Assembly (NCBI GenBank): GCA_022825385.1
Contig: JAJDWX010000030.1
Coordinates: forward strand, 62,001 to 126,000
DNA from: Rhodothermales bacterium
Lineage (GTDB): Bacteria; Bacteroidota; Rhodothermia; Rhodothermales; VXPQ01
Length of the DNA stretch: 64,000 nt
Direction: 5' to 3'
Shown: one piece after another, positions 8,553 through 18,800 of the stretch
How positions within the stretch are numbered: position 1 is the first letter of the stretch
Layout: every line of letters begins with the position of its first letter
The notes under the pieces: generated by a model
Seen by the model: only the letters and a program-made list of their open reading frames with translations
Told to the model about the DNA's origin: nothing
Database searches by the model: none
Made by a program: the position numbers and the translations under genes

Positions 8553-11381
8553 ATGCCGTTTTCCCGTCTCCTGATCGTCCTGCTGGCCATCGTTCCGGGG
8601 CTTGCAATAGCCCCGCCTGCCACCGCGCAGACGGGAAAAATAACCGGCGTCGTTACGGAAGCGGATACTGGCGCGCCGCTCCCCAACGTCAACGTAATTA
8701 TCGAAGGAACCACGCGAGGCGCCTCGACCGACGAAGACGGGCGATACTTCATTCTCAACATTGAACCCGGGATTTACAATCTCGTCACCTCCTTCATTGG
8801 CTTTCGCGTTGTGACAACCACCGGCGTCGTCGTCAACATCAACCGCACGACGACCGTAGATTTCGCGCTGGTCGAAACCGCCATCGAGGGAGACGAGGTT
8901 GTCGTCGTAGCCGAACGTCCCGATGTGGAAGTAGACCAGACGGCAACGCTGGAAATTATTCGTCTGGAGGACGTGGAGCAAATTCCCGGCGTCACGGATC
9001 TTGGCGGCGTATTGAGTTTGCAGGCCGAGGTGAACGACGGGCATTTCCGGGGCGGACGATCAAACGAAGAACTGTACGTCCTGGCCGGCATGGGCATTGT
9101 CAACCCGCTTCACTCGTCCCGATCCTTCACGCCCATGATGAGCGCGGTCGAGGAAATCGAGGTCATAACCAGCGGGTTTTCCGCCGAGTACGGCAACGCC
9201 ATGAGCGGGGTCGTCAACATCTCTACCAAAGAAGGCGGGACCTCCTGGAAAAGCCGCAGCGAATTCCGTACGCGCATTCCCGACTACAAGCATTTTGGCG
9301 GCAGCGTGTACGACCCGGAGGCCAACCCCTATATCCGACTGCTGGACAATCTGGCGTGGTGGCAATCCCCGGATCCGGAAAACGACGACCGCCCTCGCTG
9401 GCAGGGCGCCGTCGGGCGCGGCTTTGGCTCCCGGGTAGATCCGGAGACAGGCGCTCAGCTGGCCTACGACCTGTGGCGCCAAACGCACCGCGACATCGGA
9501 TACGAGTACGACAACCAGTGGGACGCCCTTGTGGATTTCACGACCGGAGGGCCGCTTTCGGACAAAAGCAAGCTGTTCCTCGCCACGCAAATTAACCGCG
9601 TATGGCCCATGTTGCCCGCCCCGGAGCCGAACAGGGAGTATCAAGTCATGGGCAATTACGTATACAAACCGACTCCGGGGGTCAAGTTCAAGGTCAACGG
9701 CCTGTACGGCAATGCCTATCAGCAGGAATTCAGTTACTCTTCCGGCGGGTTCTATCGGTGGATATACGACCGGGTAATCGGGGCGAACAAGGTGCTGGAT
9801 CGGTCCGCGGGCCTGGGGCTCAATTTCTCCCAAATCGTTAGCGACCGCACATTCTACGAGATCAATCTCAACGGAATGCATACGCGCCTGAAAGAAGGCG
9901 TGGACGTAATCGACCCGGATCGCTTTCGAGACGACATTTACGACCGCGCGGTCTGGGAACGGCTGTACTGGGACGACGGATTCCGGACGGGCGTCATGGA
10001 CGACGATTTCTTCGACGAAAATTCATGGACCTGGTCGCTGACGGGATCGATCACCAGCCAGGCGACCAACAATCATCAAATCAAGGCGGGCGTCCAGGGC
10101 AACCTGTACGACATCAACGTAGAGAATCGCCTGAACCATTCGTCCCGCTCCAGCGCGGTGCGCGAATTTTACGCCGCCAAACCCTACGAAGGCGCCCTCT
10201 ACGTGCAGGACAAGATGGAATTCGAGGGCATGATCGCCAACCTCGGGCTGCGCCTGGATTTCTACGATCAGAACGTAAAATACTATATCGATACGTTCTC
10301 CCCCTTTCGCGATCCTGACAACCCCGCGCTAATCGACGAACAAGCGGCGGCCACGGCGAAAACCCCGCTGGTCGCGCGGTTGCAACCGAGGCTCGGCTTC
10401 TCTTTCCCGATCAACGAACGGGCGGTTTTTCACCTGAATTACGGAAATTATCTCAAACGACCCGGCCTCGAACACCTGATTGGCCAGCGCACCACATTGT
10501 TCAACGAAAACCTGGGAACCGTGGAGCCAAGAAGACTGGGCAACCCTCGCCTGGAGCCGGAAGAAACGAAAAGCTACGACGTAGGGCTGGTGTTTGGATT
10601 CGCAAGGGGTTTTACGCTGGACGTAAGCGGGTACTACAAAGACGTCAAGAACCTGATTCAGCGCATCGTTTATATCGACGCCAACGACAACTTGTACGAA
10701 ACGACGGGAAACCGGGACTACGCCGACATCCGGGGATTCAGTTTGCGGCTGAATAAAAAACGCGGATTCCTGTCGGGCTCCGTCCGCTATCATTTTTCTG
10801 TGGCCACAGGAAAAAATTCCTCGCCGACGGGGCGTAGCCCGATTGTCGACGAGGATAACGACCGGACGCAAACACCCTCCGCGCGAGATATTCTGCTGAA
10901 TTACGACCGGCGCCACGCGCTGGTCCTCGTCGCCGGGCTAAACACGCCAAACGCTTGGGGACCAACGATTGCGGGTAAACGCCCCCTCGGCGCAATTCGG
11001 GTGAATATACTTCATAACAGCCGAAGCGGACGACCCTACACGCCCAGCGAACTCCTTGGCGACAACTTCGCCAAACTCAATACGGAACGAACGCCGGCGG
11101 AACACAACACCGATCTCAAAATAACCAAAAGCTTCCGCTTGCCGCGGCAAGGAACGCGCCTCTCCATCTTCGCCGAGGTATTCAACCTGTTCAACAAAAG
11201 GATATACAACTACAACCGGGTTTTCCTCGACGCAGAGACGCTGCGGCGCTACGAAAACGGAGAAGACATCGAATACGCGCTGCCGGACAGCAACAATCCC
11301 AACCTGGCCGCCGTGCAAACCTTCCGCATCTACAATAACCTGCCTCGCTCTACTCGCCTGGGACTGGTCGTGGAACTGTGA
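8553..11381 (+). CDS. TonB-dependent outer-membrane receptor (SusC-like, with N-terminal carboxypeptidase-regulatory domain)
   Basis: A 942-residue outer-membrane importer. A signal peptide ends at PPATAQ, followed by a CarboxypepD_reg beta-sandwich (about residues 29-105, GVVTEADTGAPLPNVNVII), a plug domain (EVITSGFSAEYGNAMSGVVN) and a 22-strand-type barrel to the end (STRLGLVVEL). Such receptors import oligosaccharides with energy from TonB-ExbBD. The ATG at 8553 starts the signal peptide; the in-frame extension to 8469 would run through the operator, so I reject it. First gene of the plus-strand alginate block; no SusD follows. The next gene overlaps the stop by 4 bp. Confidence 0.92.
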   Translation: MPFSRLLIVLLAIVPGLAIAPPATAQTGKITGVVTEADTGAPLPNVNVIIEGTTRGASTDEDGRYFILNIEPGIYNLVTSFIGFRVVTTTGVVVNINRTTTVDFALVETAIEGDEVVVVAERPDVEVDQTATLEIIRLEDVEQIPGVTDLGGVLSLQAEVNDGHFRGGRSNEELYVLAGMGIVNPLHSSRSFTPMMSAVEEIEVITSGFSAEYGNAMSGVVNISTKEGGTSWKSRSEFRTRIPDYKHFGGSVYDPEANPYIRLLDNLAWWQSPDPENDDRPRWQGAVGRGFGSRVDPETGAQLAYDLWRQTHRDIGYEYDNQWDALVDFTTGGPLSDKSKLFLATQINRVWPMLPAPEPNREYQVMGNYVYKPTPGVKFKVNGLYGNAYQQEFSYSSGGFYRWIYDRVIGANKVLDRSAGLGLNFSQIVSDRTFYEINLNGMHTRLKEGVDVIDPDRFRDDIYDRAVWERLYWDDGFRTGVMDDDFFDENSWTWSLTGSITSQATNNHQIKAGVQGNLYDINVENRLNHSSRSSAVREFYAAKPYEGALYVQDKMEFEGMIANLGLRLDFYDQNVKYYIDTFSPFRDPDNPALIDEQAAATAKTPLVARLQPRLGFSFPINERAVFHLNYGNYLKRPGLEHLIGQRTTLFNENLGTVEPRRLGNPRLEPEETKSYDVGLVFGFARGFTLDVSGYYKDVKNLIQRIVYIDANDNLYETTGNRDYADIRGFSLRLNKKRGFLSGSVRYHFSVATGKNSSPTGRSPIVDEDNDRTQTPSARDILLNYDRRHALVLVAGLNTPNAWGPTIAGKRPLGAIRVNILHNSRSGRPYTPSELLGDNFAKLNTERTPAEHNTDLKITKSFRLPRQGTRLSIFAEVFNLFNKRIYNYNRVFLDAETLRRYENGEDIEYALPDSNNPNLAAVQTFRIYNNLPRSTRLGLVVEL

Positions 11382-13663
11382 AAAAAGTCGAACGAAAAAA
11401 CATATTCGCCATAACGGAGCGCATCGTCCTGCTGCTTGCGGCGCTTTGCCTGGCGTTTGCCGGAACGGCCCAGGCGCAGCAACTCCGCGAAGCGCGTACG
11501 CACACGCGCGGCATGTTGCACGAAACCATTTACAACACGGGCGAAATCGGGCGCAAGTGGCACTACCGCGACCACGACATTACGCTCGATCCCCTGATGG
11601 AATGGCCCGGCAACTCCGCGACGATAATCGACGGACTCCAGTACAGCGGGCAGCATAACATCATAGGCGGCGGCATTTCCATCGCTGCCTCCTACGAAGA
11701 CGCGAATCCGTTCGATATTACGCAGCGATTATACTCGTTCGGGGGCTCTTCCGGCCAGCATATCCCGATCACCGTTGCGGGCGTCTATTCGTTTCCCCTC
11801 TCCATCGAACGAATCGAGAATTATCCCTTGCTGGAGGACGGCGCGCTCAATCCTGATTACGATCCGGACGAGGCGGAAGAAATTATCGTATCCAAATGGG
11901 CGACAAACACGGGCGTCACCGTTACCCGCACCACGCGCGCCTGGAGCTACCCGGACTACGACGACCTGATTATTTTCGAATACGTTTTCGAAAATACGGG
12001 GGATACGGACGGCGACGGCGCGGCGGATACCGACGAAACGCTATACGAGGTGCTTATCGGCTTTCATTACGGCGTGGCGCCTTCCATGCTGGGTTTCCAG
12101 CGATGGTACGGGACATGGGAATACGACTTCATGTACAAAAACGACCTGCGCGGGTATTTCGACCGCCACCGCTGGTTACGCTATGTGCTCAACACCGGCA
12201 ACGGCCTGGATTCCGACTTTTCCGAGGGCGGCAAGCCTGAGCCGAAGTATTTCCCGACATTCGCCGAATCGGGACGGCAGGGAGGCGGGCTGATGTCGCC
12301 GCAAGCGCCTGGCGTCCAGATGCTGTTCTACGATACGAACCACCTCGCCAAAGAGGGCGAAACGTTTGCGCTCGACCCACGCGTCGCCAACGAGCGAATG
12401 ATCGACGACGACGGTACGCTCAAACAACCGTTTATGAACAAGGTGGAAAGCGGCAACTCGCGGGAAGACAAGATGAAGCCCAAACTGGTCCCGTACACCC
12501 GCTGGAGCGGCACCTACACGCCCTATCGGGAAACGGTCTGGGCGCCGCCGGAGGGAACGGAAGATCCGGATTCGCTCCGCTGGACCGGACGAGGCGCATT
12601 CAATTTCAGACAGTCGTACAAAGCCGTCGGACATCATATCGTTTTCGGCCCCTACATCCTCGAAAAAGGAGAAAAAGTCGAGTTTTCTTACGCGGAAGTC
12701 GTTGGATACGGCGCCACCGAAGACCCCAACGAATGGGACGAAGGCGGCGGGCTTGGCGAAGTCATCGACGAACAACTGCCCTGGCATCTCGTTCCGCGAT
12801 GGAACGACCCAGTGAAAGACCCGGCCTCCGGGCAGATTCTTACGCAAGATTACCTCGGCGATTACGGGTATCCCGACTATGTAAATTCGGACGTGCGAAC
12901 GGTGAAGGACGTAGCGGACATGGCCTACAACGCCTATACGGGCAAGCCCCCCGTTCTTCCCCTCTGGCCCGAAGACAATCCCAGAGACGGCGTGTACCAG
13001 ATTCCCAGTCCGCCGCCCGCCCCCGTCGCCACCATAAGCAATAACGAATTCGCGCACTCCGTGATTCGCTGGGGAAGGGCGCAAGAAGGATTTGCGCACC
13101 CCCGGCTAACAGGCTCCGTAGCAACGTACCGCGTATATAAATCGAGCGCCGCTATTGGACCATGGACCTTGCTGGCCGAAGTGCCGACAGGCAGCGCAGA
13201 ACATCTTGCGGACGAAAACACGTACGAAGTAATAGATCGGGAAACGGTCGTCGGAGAATCGCAGTGGTACGCCGTAACGTCGGTGGACGCCGCGGGCAAC
13301 GCCAGCGGAAAAACGAATCTGACGCAAGCCACGGCCGGACTTGGACCTGCCGAAACGCTCGCCGAGGTCCATGCCGTGCCCAACCCGTTCTATCTGAACA
13401 GCGGATTCACCGGCGGCGGAACGGGAAACGATTCGCCGGGCAACCAGATCGGTTTCTATGGGCTTCCGGAGCAAGCCACGATCGAAATCTATTCGTACAG
13501 CGGCCAACTGGTGGAAATGATCGAGCATAACGCGGCGCAATATTCCACGCCCTGGTTTCAGATAAGCCGGAACGATCAGGAAATCGCTTCCGGGGTGTAT
13601 TTCTTCGTCGTGCATTCGGCGGACGGACAAATATACCGGGGCAAATTCGTGATCGTCAAATGA
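11378..13663 (+). CDS. Secreted surface protein with T9SS C-terminal sorting domain, position of SusD
   Basis: A 761-residue exported protein: signal peptide to about residue 34 (AGTAQAQ), a long acidic beta-rich middle with DTDGDGAADTDE resembling a calcium-binding loop near residue 208, a fibronectin-III-like segment around residues 545-655, and a T9SS-type tail beginning VHAVPNPFYLNSGF near residue 665. It shows no SusD (TPR helical) features but takes the place of SusD directly after the receptor, overlapping it by 4 bp, so it may be the surface glycan-binding partner. That role is inferred from position only. Confidence 0.6.
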   Translation: MKKVERKNIFAITERIVLLLAALCLAFAGTAQAQQLREARTHTRGMLHETIYNTGEIGRKWHYRDHDITLDPLMEWPGNSATIIDGLQYSGQHNIIGGGISIAASYEDANPFDITQRLYSFGGSSGQHIPITVAGVYSFPLSIERIENYPLLEDGALNPDYDPDEAEEIIVSKWATNTGVTVTRTTRAWSYPDYDDLIIFEYVFENTGDTDGDGAADTDETLYEVLIGFHYGVAPSMLGFQRWYGTWEYDFMYKNDLRGYFDRHRWLRYVLNTGNGLDSDFSEGGKPEPKYFPTFAESGRQGGGLMSPQAPGVQMLFYDTNHLAKEGETFALDPRVANERMIDDDGTLKQPFMNKVESGNSREDKMKPKLVPYTRWSGTYTPYRETVWAPPEGTEDPDSLRWTGRGAFNFRQSYKAVGHHIVFGPYILEKGEKVEFSYAEVVGYGATEDPNEWDEGGGLGEVIDEQLPWHLVPRWNDPVKDPASGQILTQDYLGDYGYPDYVNSDVRTVKDVADMAYNAYTGKPPVLPLWPEDNPRDGVYQIPSPPPAPVATISNNEFAHSVIRWGRAQEGFAHPRLTGSVATYRVYKSSAAIGPWTLLAEVPTGSAEHLADENTYEVIDRETVVGESQWYAVTSVDAAGNASGKTNLTQATAGLGPAETLAEVHAVPNPFYLNSGFTGGGTGNDSPGNQIGFYGLPEQATIEIYSYSGQLVEMIEHNAAQYSTPWFQISRNDQEIASGVYFFVVHSADGQIYRGKFVIVK

Positions 13664-14661
13664 GCGGCATGATAAAAATAGCCTTGCGCTGCAGCGCGGC
13701 GCTTCTGCTTTGCCTTGCGGCGACGACGAGCCGGGCCCAGAAGGTGGGCACCTCTTCCATGCAATTTCTCAAGGTAACCCCCAACGCGCATGCGGCGGGG
13801 CTGGGCACGGCCTATGTCGCCCTGGGCTCCGGCGCGGACGCGCTCTACTGGAATCCGGCGGGTCTGGCGCGCGCCTCCGGGCACGCTCTTTCGATTGACC
13901 AGGTGGACTGGTTTCTCGACGCAACCCACTATGCCATGGCGTACGGCGTTTCGCTGGGCCGATTCGGACACGCTGGCTTCCATGTCCATTTCGCGGACAT
14001 GGGCGAATTCCAGGAAACCCGGGTGGATCGGCTTGGCTTCGTGGAACAGGGCGGAACGCAGGTCTACAATCCGGGCCTTACCGGCCAGTCGTTTTCCCTG
14101 CGAAGCTGGGTGTCTGGCCTCACCTACGCCCGCAACTTTACCGACCGCTTTGCGGCGGGATTCACCGTCAAGATTGCGCGCGAAGACCTGTGGCTTGCTT
14201 CGAGCCAGACGCTGTTGTTCGACTTCGGGATGAACTATGAAACGGGCTTTCGCTCGTTGCGCGTCGGGGCGTCCGTCATCAACTTCGGTTCGCCGGTCTC
14301 CTTTGCAGAAGAAGATTATCCAGCGCCTTTGATGTTTCGCATCGGAGGAGCCGTAGATATGATCGGAGCCAACGGATTGCTTGCCCATTCGGGCATCGGT
14401 CGCCTGACCACTACGTTCGACCTTATTCAACCCAACGACTACGACCAGCAGTGGGCAACGGGTCTGGAATATGTTTTCCTGCGGCGGTTCATGCTGCGCG
14501 GCGGCTACCAGCACAATTTCGACACGGCCTCGCTGAATTTTGGAGGAGGCCTGAAACAATCGATCAGATCCCTGGACCTGGGACTGGATTATGCCTACAG
14601 CGATATGGGCGATGCTTTCGCAGGCGTCCACCGCATCGGCCTTTCGTTCTCTTTCGAGTAA
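13660..14661 (+). CDS. PorV/PorQ-family outer-membrane beta-barrel protein
   Basis: A 333-residue outer-membrane protein with a signal peptide ending TTSRAQ and the opening typical of PorV/PorQ (FLKVTPNAHAAGLGTAYVAL, then ALYWNPAGLA). PorV proteins shuttle T9SS cargo to the surface or act as small FadL-like channels. Its location between a T9SS-sorted protein and two T9SS-tailed lyases suggests a dedicated role in exporting or anchoring the locus's enzymes. Start overlaps the previous stop by 4 bp, so it is translationally coupled. Confidence 0.8.
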   Translation: MSGMIKIALRCSAALLLCLAATTSRAQKVGTSSMQFLKVTPNAHAAGLGTAYVALGSGADALYWNPAGLARASGHALSIDQVDWFLDATHYAMAYGVSLGRFGHAGFHVHFADMGEFQETRVDRLGFVEQGGTQVYNPGLTGQSFSLRSWVSGLTYARNFTDRFAAGFTVKIAREDLWLASSQTLLFDFGMNYETGFRSLRVGASVINFGSPVSFAEEDYPAPLMFRIGGAVDMIGANGLLAHSGIGRLTTTFDLIQPNDYDQQWATGLEYVFLRRFMLRGGYQHNFDTASLNFGGGLKQSIRSLDLGLDYAYSDMGDAFAGVHRIGLSFSFE

Positions 14662-14671
14662 GTACAGGCCC

Positions 14672-16123
14672 ATGCGAATCCGACTCCTTTTGCTGAACCT
14701 CCTGCTTGTCCCGGCCGTCCAGGCCCAGGGCGTTATGCAGCCCCTCGCAATACAAGGCATACAGCAACAGGATCCTTCCGCAACGCGGGCGCGGGCCATG
14801 GGCGGCGCATTCGCAGCGTCCGGCGGCAACAACCCGGAGGCCATGTTGCTAAATCCGGCTGGCCTGGCCGACATGGCGCGCCCCGCTCTTTCCGTCGCCG
14901 GCCTGTGGCAATCCCGCAACTGGGCGGAAACCCAGCACTGGAACCCCAATCGATACTACGCCGGCATCTCGCTATACTTTTCCGATCCTGCAACGTATCG
15001 ATCCGACGCGCTTTCCGAGCCAGACTGGTCTCACGCCCAGAGCGCATTCTATCCTGCCTTTGCAGGAGGCGCTTTTCCGTTTTCCCTGGGCGACCGCGCG
15101 GTTACGGTTGGCGTGGCGTGGCGCCTCGTCGCGGACCTGAGCGATTATGATCGGAACGACAATGTGCTGGCCCCCTACATTGGCCAGTTTCGTCCTGTCC
15201 CCGTGGATCGACCCAACCCGGGCGAAGAGATAGACGTAGCGTGGTCGTCTTTCGAACGCCGACGAGAAGGCGCCATCCGGGCGCTGTCCCCTGCTGTCGC
15301 AATGCAAATCTTGCCGCATGTTCATCTGGGATTTCGTTTTTCCTGGTGGAACGGCTCTTCGGACGATATCCAGCGACACAGCAGCCGGGGACACTTTCTC
15401 CTGCGGGAGGACGCGCACGATTACTCGTTTACCGCGCTGGACGGCTCCATCGAATGGAATGGGTCCTCGGATTATAGCGGCTGGACTGCAGCTGGAGGCG
15501 TACACTGGAAAACAGACGTGCTGGGCCTCGGCGCGGTCTACCAACTGCCCATTCGGCTCACGCGCAGCGTTCGTTACGAGGGAGCCTACGTAGACCTGGA
15601 CGGGAATGCGTCCAGGCACACGCTTGAGGAAGAGGAAGAAATCACCTTGCCGTTCAAGTTCACCGCCGGCGCGTCGTTTCGGCCAGCCCCCACGCTCATG
15701 TTGACGGTGGATTATTTCATACGCCACTACGAAGAACTGGAAGTCCGAACGCCGGCGGGCGAAGAATTGCTTCGGCGGGACTCGCCAGCCGATCCGGAAA
15801 CCCTTTCGTATCTTCGACTCGACTGGGGCCCCGTCCGGGGAACGCGCATAGGACTGGAATGGGAAATAAGAAACCACTGGTTTGTTCGGGCAGGATTCCG
15901 GCAGGATCCGCAACCCTTCCGAATCGAAGGATTCGGCCTCCTCGGACAAACGGCGCGCGGAAACGCTTTCAGCGCCGGCCTCGGTTTGCCCATAGGCCCC
16001 GCCCTGTTCGATCTGGCGTACGACTTTCAGCGATTGCTTTATCAGGATCGATGGGAATCCAACGTGGACTACAATCGCATTCGCAAGCACAACCTCCTCT
16101 TTGGCGCAACATATCGGTTTTGA
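14672..16123 (+). CDS. OmpP1/FadL-like outer-membrane barrel protein
   Basis: A 483-residue protein with signal peptide (LLLLNLLLVPAVQAQ) and the FadL/OmpP1-type N-terminus ATRARAMGGAFAASGGNNPEA followed by LLNPAGLA. The rest alternates in the manner of a beta barrel and ends YRF with a C-terminal aromatic residue, as outer-membrane barrels do. It probably forms a channel for hydrophobic or oligomeric ligands, or assists T9SS anchoring. It lies 10 bp after the PorV-like gene; I use the ATG at 14672 because it starts the signal peptide. Confidence 0.75.
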   Translation: MRIRLLLLNLLLVPAVQAQGVMQPLAIQGIQQQDPSATRARAMGGAFAASGGNNPEAMLLNPAGLADMARPALSVAGLWQSRNWAETQHWNPNRYYAGISLYFSDPATYRSDALSEPDWSHAQSAFYPAFAGGAFPFSLGDRAVTVGVAWRLVADLSDYDRNDNVLAPYIGQFRPVPVDRPNPGEEIDVAWSSFERRREGAIRALSPAVAMQILPHVHLGFRFSWWNGSSDDIQRHSSRGHFLLREDAHDYSFTALDGSIEWNGSSDYSGWTAAGGVHWKTDVLGLGAVYQLPIRLTRSVRYEGAYVDLDGNASRHTLEEEEEITLPFKFTAGASFRPAPTLMLTVDYFIRHYEELEVRTPAGEELLRRDSPADPETLSYLRLDWGPVRGTRIGLEWEIRNHWFVRAGFRQDPQPFRIEGFGLLGQTARGNAFSAGLGLPIGPALFDLAYDFQRLLYQDRWESNVDYNRIRKHNLLFGATYRF

Positions 16124-16190
16124 CAGGGCCTGCGACGCCCAGGCCGCCGATGGGGCGCGTAATGCATCGAGCATCGCCAGGTTTCCCTTC

Positions 16191-18770
16191 ATGAAACGCA
16201 TTGCCTGCCTTCTGCCCTTCCTCTTCCCGACCCTGCTTTGGGCGCAGCATCCGAAGTACGATACGTACAGCGGTTTCGCGGTGGATAGCGCGCCGGTGCT
16301 TCCAGCGAACGAAATACATCCATCGCTGTATTTCGCTGCAAGCGACGTCCCCCTGCTCCGGGCGCGAAAAACGCAAACCTCCTCCCGATACTATACGCTA
16401 TGGGTGCGCTTCAGGGCCGACGCGCTCAAATACATTACGAAAAACGCTGGAGACCTTGACGAAAACGACCGCCCGCGCGCCGCGAAAACCCTTGCCTTCT
16501 GGTGGCTGATCGAAGAAGAGGAACAGGCGCTGCAGAAAGCCATCGAAATGCTTCTGTCCGCGTGGGAAGACGTTCCCCAGACAGGCGAAAAACCGTACGA
16601 CGAGATTTACCGCGCAACCTGGTTGCAAAACTACGCGGCGGCCTACGACTGGGTGTTCGATCAATTGAGCGCAGCGCAAAACGCCGAGATTCGCCGCCGC
16701 ATTTCCGAAGAGGTTCAATATCTGCGCGACAACCTGACCGAGGGCAGCCGACTCGCTCCGCGTCCGCATAATCATCGCTCCAAACCGGCCTGGGCCATCG
16801 GGACGGCCGCGCTGGCCCTGTCGGAGCACCCGAACGCCCGGGATTGGCTCCAGTACGCGCTCGAAGCCGCCAACTCTGTCACGCGCTATCAGTTCAGTTC
16901 GGACGGGGTCTACCGGGAAGGGGGACATTACTGGATGTATAACGCCGTGAATTTCATCCCTTTTCTGTGGCACTATAAAAACGTCTCCGGCGTCAACCTG
17001 TTCGAGGACTACAAACCGGCGTTCGAGTGGCCCATCAAAATACGCACCGGTCGGGGGTGGATTCCTAACGTGGAGGATTCTTACATCAAACCCGCGCCTA
17101 CGCACATGGTGGCGGGAGCGTACCGCGGAAGCCCCACCGATCTCAATCCCGACGCAGATTTCGCCGCCCTGTGTCAGTGGAATTACGAAAACACCCATAT
17201 CTTCAACGAGGACTACACCGGAGCCACCGTAGACGTAACCTGGGAAATCGACGAATACATCCTGTTCGACGACCGTATTCCGTCGGCCCCGCCCGCGGAC
17301 TCGCCCACGCAGGTTCTCGAAAGCGGACAGGTCGTCTTCCGTAACCAGTGGACCAGCGGGCCGAATGATCGCTATCTGCTGTTCCACGGCGTAGCCGAGG
17401 CCGACAACCATAACCACCCCGATCAGCTTTCCTTCTTTCTCGGAGGCCGCGACGCCATCCTCGCACCCGACGCAGGGTACGGCCCAAACGGCTTCTCGGA
17501 CGACCGGCGCGCTTCCTGGTACACCGCGGCCAAGGCGCACAACATCGTCACTGCGGACGGGTTTCCACCCTTGACGGACAGCTTGTTCTTCCCGCCCTAC
17601 GCGTACAACGTCACCCCGTTAACGCATCATTACATCGAATCGTCCTTCTTCGATTTCGCAGAAAAACAAAGCAGTTATCTACGCCCGAACGACGCCAATC
17701 TTTTTCGGGCGGTCGGCTTTGTCGGCGAAGATTATTTCATTGTGGCGGACCTGCTGACGGGCAGTACAAGCCATACGTACCGCTCCTATCTGCACGGACG
17801 CGGCCGGTTCGATCACAACGGACGGCGCGCCTCATGGGAACCCTTCCCCAATCGATACGGGGAAGCCGCCCGCCTGGACGCTTTCTTCTTTCCGGCAACC
17901 GCATCCGTGACCAGCGCCGCCGGGTATATCAGCCTGTTCAAGGACGAGCGGCGCGAACAGTACGTAGAGGTTTCGCAAACGGCGCAAAACGCAGCGTTCC
18001 TTCAACTCCTGATCCCGAATGCGGCGGGCGATCCGCAACCCGTCGCCGCCGACCTCAGTACGGACGCCTACGTCGCAGCCTCGCTCGAAAAAAACGACAC
18101 CGTCGATGTTTTCATGCTTCAGCACGATCCGGCGCCGCAAACGCTTGCCGCCTTTGCGACGGACGCCACCCTTGCGTGGGCGCGAACGACGGACGGCGAT
18201 CTTTCGCATTTCGCCTTCCGGGACGCCACCGCGTTCAGCAGCGGCCCGTTAACGCTCAAGACGGAGCGCCCTGCGACGCTTGCGCTGGATATCGGGGCGC
18301 CGGGCTCGCTCGTCATCGAGCCAAGCATAACGACGAAAGCGTTCCGACTGGAGGTATCCTGGCCGGGAGCGGCCAACGTAACGCAGGTGAAGGTGCGCGG
18401 CGAACAGGTCCCGTTCGACCGAAGCGCGGACCGGATCTCGCTCGCGATCGGAACCCATGCGCTGGGAGCGAAAAACGAACTCCCTGCTTCGCCCGGCTTG
18501 GCGGTGCATAACTATCCCAACCCGTTCCGTAACGCCACTTCCTTCGTCATAGACCTGGAACAGGCCGGAACCTACCGAATGGAGGTGTTCAACCTGCTCG
18601 GCCAGAAGGTGCTAACCCTCGCCGAAGGAAACGGCGTCCCGGGCAAACAACAAGTGCATTGGGATGGACGCAATGCCGACGGCGCGCACGTCCCGCCCGG
18701 CATCTACCTGGTACGGCTGACGCACGCCGAGCGGCATATCGTCGCGCGCAAAATCGTGCGCGTTCAATAA
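16191..18770 (+). CDS. Heparinase II/III-type polysaccharide lyase with T9SS sorting domain
   Basis: An 859-residue secreted enzyme. A signal peptide (CLLPFLFPTLLWAQ) is followed by an alpha-toroid N-terminal half with the catalytic-type segment HNHRSKPAWAIG near residue 190 and the tyrosine segment GGHYWMYNAVNF, then a heparinase II/III beta-sheet domain (AEADNHNHPDQLSFFL near residue 405) and a T9SS tail starting NYPNPFRNATSF near residue 774. These folds cleave uronate polymers by beta-elimination; PL15, PL17 and PL39 members act on alginate. The family cannot be fixed by eye; alginate or another uronate is the likely substrate given the neighbours. Fifth gene of the plus-strand block. Confidence 0.78.
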   Translation: MKRIACLLPFLFPTLLWAQHPKYDTYSGFAVDSAPVLPANEIHPSLYFAASDVPLLRARKTQTSSRYYTLWVRFRADALKYITKNAGDLDENDRPRAAKTLAFWWLIEEEEQALQKAIEMLLSAWEDVPQTGEKPYDEIYRATWLQNYAAAYDWVFDQLSAAQNAEIRRRISEEVQYLRDNLTEGSRLAPRPHNHRSKPAWAIGTAALALSEHPNARDWLQYALEAANSVTRYQFSSDGVYREGGHYWMYNAVNFIPFLWHYKNVSGVNLFEDYKPAFEWPIKIRTGRGWIPNVEDSYIKPAPTHMVAGAYRGSPTDLNPDADFAALCQWNYENTHIFNEDYTGATVDVTWEIDEYILFDDRIPSAPPADSPTQVLESGQVVFRNQWTSGPNDRYLLFHGVAEADNHNHPDQLSFFLGGRDAILAPDAGYGPNGFSDDRRASWYTAAKAHNIVTADGFPPLTDSLFFPPYAYNVTPLTHHYIESSFFDFAEKQSSYLRPNDANLFRAVGFVGEDYFIVADLLTGSTSHTYRSYLHGRGRFDHNGRRASWEPFPNRYGEAARLDAFFFPATASVTSAAGYISLFKDERREQYVEVSQTAQNAAFLQLLIPNAAGDPQPVAADLSTDAYVAASLEKNDTVDVFMLQHDPAPQTLAAFATDATLAWARTTDGDLSHFAFRDATAFSSGPLTLKTERPATLALDIGAPGSLVIEPSITTKAFRLEVSWPGAANVTQVKVRGEQVPFDRSADRISLAIGTHALGAKNELPASPGLAVHNYPNPFRNATSFVIDLEQAGTYRMEVFNLLGQKVLTLAEGNGVPGKQQVHWDGRNADGAHVPPGIYLVRLTHAERHIVARKIVRVQ

Positions 18771-18800
18771 AAACGCCCGCAGCCTTGTAAATAAAATCCC

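Noticed and set aside
11378..13663. SusD homologue
   Set aside because: It occupies the SusD position but lacks lipoprotein signal and TPR-like helices and ends with a T9SS domain.
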